Below, piece after piece: positions 59,201-64,000 of a DNA stretch of 64,000 nt; the stretch's first letter is position 1; every line of letters starts with the position of its first letter. Source of the stretch: Hymenobacter duratus (lineage in GTDB: Bacteria > Bacteroidota > Bacteroidia > Cytophagales > Hymenobacteraceae); assembly GCF_014698995.1 (NCBI RefSeq), contig NZ_JACWZZ010000001.1, positions 1,198,501 to 1,262,500 on the forward strand. Reading direction: 5' to 3'. The notes beneath the pieces were generated by a model. The model made no database searches. It saw nothing but the letters and a program-made list of their open reading frames with translations, and had not been told where the DNA came from. The translations under genes and the position numbers were made by a program.

Positions 59201-59280
59201 CAACTCAATTCGACACAAGGGCTGCTCAGCAGGCCGGTTTTGAAGAGGGAAATTCTCTGCAGATGGCAGGAAGTGCAACT

Positions 59281-59360
59281 GGGGGCGTCGCATAGCGGCA
59301 ATTGCGGGTGACTGTAACTCACCTCCTTCGGGTTCAAAGGTTCGAGTCCTTTCGCCCCCA
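59281..59360 (+). tRNA. tRNA-Tyr (anticodon GTA)
   Basis: It has acceptor stem GGGGGCG/CGCCCCC, anticodon arm GGTGA-CTGTAAC-TCACC, a long class II variable arm and T-arm GGTTCGAGTCC. CCA is not encoded. It is the first gene of the tRNA-tuf cluster. Confidence 0.95.
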
Positions 59361-59414
59361 CATTTATGCGTAACGCTGGTAGCGAAATAGTCGCCACTTT
59401 CGTTATTCGCACAC

Positions 59415-59487
59415 GCGGGAGTAGCTCAGTTGGTAGAGCGGCAGCCTTCCAAGCTGCAGGTCGCGGGTTCGAACCTCGTCTCCCGCT
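59415..59487 (+). tRNA. tRNA-Gly (anticodon TCC)
   Basis: It has acceptor GCGGGAG/CTCCCGC and anticodon arm GCAGC-CTTCCAA-GCTGC, giving TCC. It resembles the tRNA-Gly(CCC) at 29.5 kb in its D-arm and T-arm. Confidence 0.95.
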
Positions 59488-59535
59488 CAGTACAGTGAAG
59501 AAATGGAGCAGTAGTAAACTGTCCGCTATTCATCG

Positions 59536-59543
59536 TAGCTTTG
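59536..59543 (+). promoter_or_regulatory. -7 box TAGCTTTG before tRNA-Thr
   Basis: It matches TAnnTTTG 13 nt before the tRNA-Thr gene. An internal promoter could feed tRNA-Thr and tuf; no TTG lies at the ideal distance. Confidence 0.45.
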
Positions 59544-59556
59544 CAAAACCAAATCA

Positions 59557-59628
<72 letters not shown>

Positions 59629-59789
59629 CACATTATACCCGATGGTGCAGCGTGGCTGCTCTGTTTGGAACAGTCTGAAAAGAAAAGCGACGTGCAGTCC
59701 CCACTAAGCGGAGCTGCGTTTCGCTTTCTTTCAGTATAAGCACGTCGCGTTTTCCTCTTCTCAACAAAGTTCCTTTAATCTCCTTTACA

Positions 59790-60977
59790 ATGGCCAAAGA
59801 AAATTTTGATCGTTCCAAGCCGCACGTGAACATCGGTACGATCGGGCACGTCGACCACGGCAAAACCACCCTGACCGCTGCTATCACGATGGTACTGGCG
59901 AACAAAGGTTTGGCCGCTAAGCGTGACTTCTCGTCGATCGACAACGCTCCTGAAGAAAAAGAGCGTGGTATCACGATCAACACGTCGCACGTAGAGTACG
60001 CTACCGAGAACCGTCACTATGCCCACGTTGACTGCCCCGGTCACGCTGACTATGTGAAGAACATGGTAACGGGTGCTGCCCAGATGGACGGTGCTATCCT
60101 CGTGGTAGCTGCTACTGACGGCCCAATGCCCCAAACGCGTGAGCACATCCTGCTCGCTCGCCAGGTAGGTGTTCCCCAACTGGTAGTGTTCATGAACAAA
60201 GTGGACATGGTAGATGACCCCGAGCTGCTCGAGCTGGTGGAAATGGAAATCCGCGAGCTGCTGTCGTTCTACGACTTCGACGGTGACAACATTCCAGTTA
60301 TTCAGGGCTCGGCTCTGGGCGGCCTGAACGGCGACGCTGCTTGGGTTCCCAAGATCGAAGAGCTGATGGCTGCTGTTGATAGCTACATTCCAATTCCTGC
60401 TCGTCTGACCGACCTGCCCTTCCTGATGCCAGTAGAGGACGTATTCTCTATCACGGGTCGTGGAACGGTTGCTACCGGCCGTATCGAGCGTGGTATCATC
60501 AACTCGGGTGAGCAAGTTGAAATCCTCGGTATGGGTGCTGAGAACCTCAAGTCGACCGTAACGGGCGTTGAGATGTTCCGCAAAATCCTTGACCGTGGTG
60601 AAGCTGGTGACAACGTAGGTCTGCTGCTCCGTGGTATTGAAAAAGAAGCCATCCGTCGTGGTATGGTTATCTGCAAGCCCGGTTCTGTTAAGCCTCACAC
60701 CAAGTTCAAAGCTGAGGTGTACGTGCTGTCGAAAGAAGAAGGTGGCCGTCACACGCCGTTCTTCAACAACTACCGTCCCCAGTTCTATTTCCGCACCACC
60801 GACGTTACCGGCATCATCTCGCTGGGCGAAGGCGTAGAAATGGTAATGCCTGGTGACAACGTAACTATCTCGGTTGAGCTGATCAACTCGGTAGCTATGG
60901 AAAAAGGTCTGCGTTTCGCTATCCGCGAAGGTGGCCGTACGGTAGGTGCCGGCCAGGTAACTGAAATCACCGAGTAG
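59790..60977 (+). CDS. tuf: Elongation factor Tu
   Basis: This 395-residue GTPase has all EF-Tu motifs: GHVDHGKTT (about 19-27), the effector loop [12 protein letters not shown] (about 59-70), [12 protein letters not shown] (about 81-92) and NKVDMVDD (about 136-143). Domains 2 and 3 are complete and end in VGAGQVTEI. It delivers aminoacyl-tRNA to the ribosome. A roughly 130-nt leader with an imperfect hairpin (about 59675-59730) lies between tRNA-Thr and the ATG. A strong terminator follows. Codon use is strongly biased toward a few codons, as in highly expressed genes. Confidence 0.98.
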   Translation: MAKENFDRSKPHVNIGTIGHVDHGKTTLTAAITMVLANKGLAAKRDFSSIDNAPEEKERGITINTSHVEYATENRHYAHVDCPGHADYVKNMVTGAAQMDGAILVVAATDGPMPQTREHILLARQVGVPQLVVFMNKVDMVDDPELLELVEMEIRELLSFYDFDGDNIPVIQGSALGGLNGDAAWVPKIEELMAAVDSYIPIPARLTDLPFLMPVEDVFSITGRGTVATGRIERGIINSGEQVEILGMGAENLKSTVTGVEMFRKILDRGEAGDNVGLLLRGIEKEAIRRGMVICKPGSVKPHTKFKAEVYVLSKEEGGRHTPFFNNYRPQFYFRTTDVTGIISLGEGVEMVMPGDNVTISVELINSVAMEKGLRFAIREGGRTVGAGQVTEITE

Positions 60978-61004
60978 TTTTCCTAGTTTCTAGGTAATCA
61001 ATAC

Positions 61005-61041
61005 AATCCGCCCTCGATTTTTTCGGGGGCGGATTTGTTTT
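61005..61041 (+). terminator. Terminator after tuf
   Basis: A 13-bp stem (61005-61017 with 61023-61035, one G-T pair) with a T-rich loop is followed by TGTTTTG. It separates tuf from the tRNA-Trp-secE transcript. Confidence 0.8.
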
Positions 61042-61064
61042 GTAAATAGAGTTCCATACATTTG
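61034..61064 (+). promoter_or_regulatory. Promoter of tRNA-Trp-secE-nusG (TTTG-N19-TACATTTG)
   Basis: TTTG (61034-61037) is followed after 19 nt by TACATTTG (61057-61064), a full consensus match. Its upstream element overlaps the tail of the tuf terminator. Confidence 0.75.
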
Positions 61065-61103
61065 CAGTCCCAATACAGCACCTCGCTGGTCCGGGACGCA
61101 TAC

Positions 61104-61174
61104 ACGGGCGTAGTTCAAGGGTAGAATAGAGGTCTCCAAAACCTTTGATGGGAGTTCGAATCTCTCCGCCCGTG
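61104..61174 (+). tRNA. tRNA-Trp (anticodon CCA)
   Basis: It has acceptor ACGGGCG/CGCCCGT, anticodon arm GAGGT-CTCCAAA-ACCTT and T-arm GGAGTTCGAATCTC. It lies directly upstream of secE, a conserved order in Bacteroidota. Confidence 0.95.
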
Positions 61175-61239
61175 CTTTAAAGCAAGTTGCTCAACCCGCA
61201 GCCTGCGTGAAATCAGAAGCCAATTATCAGGCGACGACA

Positions 61240-61434
61240 ATGGATAAGAAACCGAATTACTTCCGCGACACCGTCGAGGAGATGCGCTACAAAGTGACGT
61301 GGCCTTCTCTCGAGGAACTCCAGAAGAGTGCCGGCTTGGTACTCATTGGCTCGCTGGTATTCGCTGCTGTTGTTGGCCTGATGGACGTTGTGTTCAAAAC
61401 AGGTCTGGAGGCATTCTACAACTCATTCCATTAA
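61240..61434 (+). CDS. secE: Preprotein translocase subunit SecE
   Basis: The ATG at 61240 gives 64 residues with the SecE signature FRDTVEEMRYKVTWPSLEEL (about 7-26), the amphipathic helix with conserved WPS. One transmembrane helix follows (LVLIGSLVFAAVVGLMDVVF). It clamps SecY in the inner membrane. An upstream in-frame ATG at 61207 would add eleven unconserved residues. nusG starts 12 nt later. Confidence 0.93.
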   Translation: MDKKPNYFRDTVEEMRYKVTWPSLEELQKSAGLVLIGSLVFAAVVGLMDVVFKTGLEAFYNSFH

Positions 61435-61446
61435 TCCGTAGCGAAG

Positions 61447-62013
61447 ATGGGAGAGCTGAAGTGGTATGTGGTTCGTTCGGTGAGCGGGCAAGAGAAAAAG
61501 GCCAAAACCTATCTCGAAACTGAAATCGGCCGTCATGGCTTGTCGGAATTGGTTCCGCAGGTATTGATTCCGGCCGAGAAGGTGTACGAGATGCGCAACG
61601 GCAAGAAGCGTGTACGTGAGCGGAACCTGTATCCGGGTTACATCATCATCCACGCGGACCTGACGCATGGCGAGGTAGACCACATTATTACCAGCACGCC
61701 TGGTGTTTTGGGTTTCCTGAGCGACAAGGAAGGAAAAGCGGCTAACCAAAATACGAAGCCCATTCCGTTGCGTCTATCGGAGGTGAATAACATCCTCGGC
61801 ATTGTAGACGAAGCGGAAGAGCAAACGGCCACGCTGGAAACTCCTTTCGTAGCTGGTGAGCTGGTGAAGATTGTGGATGGCGGATTTGCCGGCATGCTGG
61901 GCACTGTTTCTGAAGTGTTTGAAGAGCGGAAGAAGCTCAACGTCATTGTAAAAATATTCGGCCGTAGCACTCCCATGGAGTTGAGCTACACGCAGGTTGA
62001 AAAAGAATCATAG
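61447..62013 (+). CDS. nusG: Transcription termination/antitermination protein NusG
   Basis: The 188-residue protein has the NGN domain (KWYVVRSVSGQEKKAKTYLETEI, about 4-26; RNLYPGYIIIHADL, about 60-73; STPGVLGFLSD) and a C-terminal KOW domain (FVAGELVKIVDGGFAGMLGTVSEVFEERKKLNV, about 136-168). It binds RNA polymerase, affects elongation, and couples it to Rho or the ribosome. It is in the conserved secE-nusG-rplK order. Confidence 0.96.
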   Translation: MGELKWYVVRSVSGQEKKAKTYLETEIGRHGLSELVPQVLIPAEKVYEMRNGKKRVRERNLYPGYIIIHADLTHGEVDHIITSTPGVLGFLSDKEGKAANQNTKPIPLRLSEVNNILGIVDEAEEQTATLETPFVAGELVKIVDGGFAGMLGTVSEVFEERKKLNVIVKIFGRSTPMELSYTQVEKES

Positions 62014-62023
62014 TAGAAAGTGC

Positions 62024-62078
62024 AATTGAGAGCTTAGTGCTCAGACGGCTAGTAAGTCTGGACGCTAAGCTCTCAATT
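62024..62078 (+). terminator. Hairpin in the nusG-rplK gap (attenuator-like)
   Basis: A 14-bp perfect outer stem (62024-62037 with 62065-62078) encloses a 5-bp inner stem (62042-62046 with 62056-62060). Only a weak T-rich tract follows, so partial termination or leader regulation of the ribosomal-protein genes is more likely than full termination. Confidence 0.5.
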
Positions 62079-62205
62079 CTACTCTCACAGCCAGAAAACG
62101 TCGTCGGTTATCGGCTCCGGACCGACGGTGCTTCCACTCGGAGCAGTAAACTAAAACTGAGGATTTTGCGGGTTACGCCGTGACGTCCGAAGCCTTACAA
62201 ACCAA

Positions 62206-62649
62206 ATGGCCAAGGAAATTAGAGGTTATCTGAAGCTTCAGATAAAGGGAGGTGCCGCGAATCCCGCGCCACCGGTTGGACCTGCACTTGGTAGCAAAGG
62301 CCTTAACATCATGGAATTCTGCAAGCAGTTCAATGCTCGCACCCAGGATAAGGCCGGCCAAGTTTGTCCTGTACTCATCACCATGTACACCGACAAGTCG
62401 TTTGACTTTGTGGTGAAGACTCCTCCGGTGCCGGTGCTCCTCATGGATGCCGCCAAGCTCCAGAGCGGTTCGAAAGAGCCGAACCGTAACAAGGTAGGGT
62501 CGGTATCATGGGACCAAGTGCGCACTATCGCCGAGACGAAAATGCCGGACCTCAATGCCTTTAAGGTAGAGTCGGCAATGAAGCAGGTAGCTGGTACGGC
62601 TCGCAGCATGGGCATCACCATCTCGGGTACTTCTCCCTTTGCTGAATAA
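62206..62649 (+). CDS. rplK: Ribosomal protein L11
   Basis: The 147-residue protein matches L11 throughout: [39 protein letters not shown] (about 8-46), the Pro-rich switch region of the N-terminal domain, then [13 protein letters not shown] and the RNA-binding C-terminal domain ending [14 protein letters not shown]. It binds 23S rRNA at the GTPase centre. The 190-nt gap after nusG holds a hairpin and possible leader control. Confidence 0.97.
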   Translation: MAKEIRGYLKLQIKGGAANPAPPVGPALGSKGLNIMEFCKQFNARTQDKAGQVCPVLITMYTDKSFDFVVKTPPVPVLLMDAAKLQSGSKEPNRNKVGSVSWDQVRTIAETKMPDLNAFKVESAMKQVAGTARSMGITISGTSPFAE

Positions 62650-62669
62650 TCTAACGACGGAGAAGACAC

Positions 62670-63365
62670 ATGGCAAAGATTAGCAAAAAGCGCAAGGAAG
62701 CCCTTGCCAAGCACGACCTGACCGAAGTTCGGAATCTGGTTGAAGCGGCCAAAGTGGTAAAGGACATCACCTATACCAAGTTTGACGCCTCCGTGGATAT
62801 CGACGTTCGTCTGGGTGTTGACCCCCGCAAAGCTGACCAGATGGTACGTGGCGTAGCTACGTTGCCCCACGGTACCGGCAAAACCGTTCGTGTTCTGGCC
62901 CTCGTTACGGCCGACAAAGAAGCCGAAGCTACTGCAGCTGGTGCTGACTATGTTGGGCTGGACGATTATATCGCCAAAATCGAAAAGGGCTGGACAGATA
63001 TCGACGTTATCATCACGATGCCGTCGGTAATGGCTAAAGTTGGTCGTCTGGGCCGGGTACTGGGCCCACGTGGCCTGATGCCGAACCCCAAATCTGGTAC
63101 TGTTACGACGGACGTAGCTAAAGCTGTTCAGGAAGTGAAGGCTGGTAAAATCGACTTCAAAGTTGACAAAACCGGTATCATCCACTGCTCGGTTGGTAAA
63201 GTGTCGTTCGATGACCAGAAGTTGGCTGAAAATGCCATTGAGGTTATCCAGACGCTGATCCGTCTGAAGCCTTCCTCGGCTAAAGGCACCTACATCAAGA
63301 GCATCACGCTTTCGAGCACGATGTCGCCTGCTGTTCCGGTTGACACCACGGTAACTTCCGCATAA
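62670..63365 (+). CDS. rplA: Ribosomal protein L1
   Basis: The 231-residue protein has [35 protein letters not shown] (about 35-69), the domain II segment [34 protein letters not shown] (about 113-146), and the C-terminal [17 protein letters not shown]. It binds 23S rRNA at the L1 stalk and commonly represses its own rplK-rplA mRNA. It starts 20 nt after rplK. Confidence 0.97.
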   Translation: MAKISKKRKEALAKHDLTEVRNLVEAAKVVKDITYTKFDASVDIDVRLGVDPRKADQMVRGVATLPHGTGKTVRVLALVTADKEAEATAAGADYVGLDDYIAKIEKGWTDIDVIITMPSVMAKVGRLGRVLGPRGLMPNPKSGTVTTDVAKAVQEVKAGKIDFKVDKTGIIHCSVGKVSFDDQKLAENAIEVIQTLIRLKPSSAKGTYIKSITLSSTMSPAVPVDTTVTSA

Positions 63366-63384
63366 TTTAAATCAACACGACGAT

Positions 63385-63939
63385 ATGATCCGGGAAGAAA
63401 AACAAGCCCTCGTCGACGAGTTGAGCGAGAAGTTTCAATCGCACAACGCGTTCTACATTGCCGATGCATCGGGAATGTCGGTGGCGAAAATCAACGAGTT
63501 CCGTCGCCTGTGCTTCACGCGCGGCATGGAGTTCAAAGTGTACAAAAACACGTTCATCCGCAAAGCCCTCGACACCCTCGGTGGCGATACTTCGGAGATG
63601 GATGCTGCGCTGAAAGGCCAATCGGGCATCCTGTTCTCGAAAGAGTCGGGTAACGCTCCTGCTAAACTGCTGCAAGACTTCTACAAGTCGCAGAACTATG
63701 GCAAGAACGTAGAGCCGAAGCCTGCGTTGAAAGGTGCTTATGTAGATGCTGGCATCTACATCGGGGCTAATCAGCTCAGCGGCCTCAGCACACTTAAAGG
63801 CAAAAACGAGCTTATCGGTGACGTTATCGGTCTGCTCCAGTCGCCTGCCAAGAATGTTATCTCGGCTCTGTCGAGCGGTGGCAACAAATTGGCTGGTATC
63901 ATCAAAACGCTTTCCGAAAAAGAAGAGGTTGCAGGCTAA
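63385..63939 (+). CDS. rplJ: Ribosomal protein L10
   Basis: The 184-residue protein matches L10: ALVDELSEKFQSHNAFYIADASGMSVAKINEFRRLCFTRGMEFKVYKNTFIRKAL (about 8-62). It ends with the helical part that binds L7/L12 (LSSGGNKLAGIIKTLSEKEE). It forms the base of the ribosomal stalk. The expected rplL is not visible in the remaining 61 bases and should lie just outside the window. Confidence 0.95.
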   Translation: MIREEKQALVDELSEKFQSHNAFYIADASGMSVAKINEFRRLCFTRGMEFKVYKNTFIRKALDTLGGDTSEMDAALKGQSGILFSKESGNAPAKLLQDFYKSQNYGKNVEPKPALKGAYVDAGIYIGANQLSGLSTLKGKNELIGDVIGLLQSPAKNVISALSSGGNKLAGIIKTLSEKEEVAG

Positions 63940-64000
63940 CCGCTGCTCATCTTTTTCAACTTCAATTTCCTTCAACAACCCCCTTTTTAACAATCTACAG

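Noticed and set aside
59775..60752. Long minus-strand open frame opposite tuf (325 codons)
   Set aside because: It is a by-product of the strong codon bias of tuf; it has no recognisable protein motifs or promoter.
62238..63185. Long minus-strand open frame opposite rplK-rplA
   Set aside because: It spans two real ribosomal-protein genes on the other strand and is an artefact of their codon bias.

Overview
The window looks like part of a chromosome of a Hymenobacter-like member of the Bacteroidota (Cytophagales). Three things support this. Strong promoters carry the Bacteroidota -7 box TAnnTTTG, in several cases with a TTG/TTTG element exactly 19 nt upstream. Genes rarely have a Shine-Dalgarno sequence and several seem to start at TTG or GTG. 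The gene content (DUF5074 propeller beside a TonB receptor, DUF4397 lipoprotein, HMA-AraC regulator, M1 peptidase, LPS genes) is typical of the group. Taxonomy is inferred; no rRNA gene is present.

Positions 1 to about 29,470 are an accessory genomic island. It opens with the 3' part of a plasmid-type RepA-like ATPase gene, a 37-bp perfect palindrome with related repeats, and a decayed IS3-family element. Then comes a 17.5-kb co-directional block (2209-19730): a giant SF2 helicase with a nuclease-like C-terminus, a SNF2 helicase resembling DrmD, an N6-adenine methyltransferase resembling DrmMI, a possible PD-(D/E)XK protein, a HExxH metallopeptidase-like protein, and McrB/McrC. This is DISARM-like, but I find no drmA, drmB or drmC. 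After a 425-bp gap with a 150-bp nested-palindrome element, a second operon (20156-28007) encodes a nuclease-RecQ helicase fusion, a tail-anchored coiled-coil protein, a TerB-like protein, a four-TM coiled-coil membrane protein and a vWA-like lipoprotein. I recognise no named defence system with this composition, and it is the best candidate for an undescribed system. A damaged IS5-family element and a 23-bp hairpin follow. The island ends at the 3' end of a tRNA-Gly(CCC) gene, a common integration site.

Positions 29,470-59,030 are ordinary chromosome: a GNAT acetyltransferase, a B12-binding radical SAM protein with a REP-like repeat inside its reading frame, a His/Met-rich outer-membrane protein beside an HMA-AraC regulator (probably copper-related), and a cobalamin-riboswitch-controlled TonB receptor plus DUF5074 propeller. 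Further genes are 3-methyladenine glycosylase, a THUMP-like methyltransferase, S-adenosylhomocysteinase, an SDR, LPS glycosyltransferases with an O-antigen-ligase-like protein, an ECF sigma factor with a small anti-sigma-like partner, gmk-nadD, pyrH-frr, a biotin-carrier protein and an M1 aminopeptidase.

Positions 59,280-64,000 hold the translation cluster tRNA-Tyr, tRNA-Gly, tRNA-Thr, tuf, tRNA-Trp, secE, nusG, rplK, rplA, rplJ, cut off by the window before the expected rplL. Perfect-palindrome intrinsic terminators punctuate the chromosomal part.
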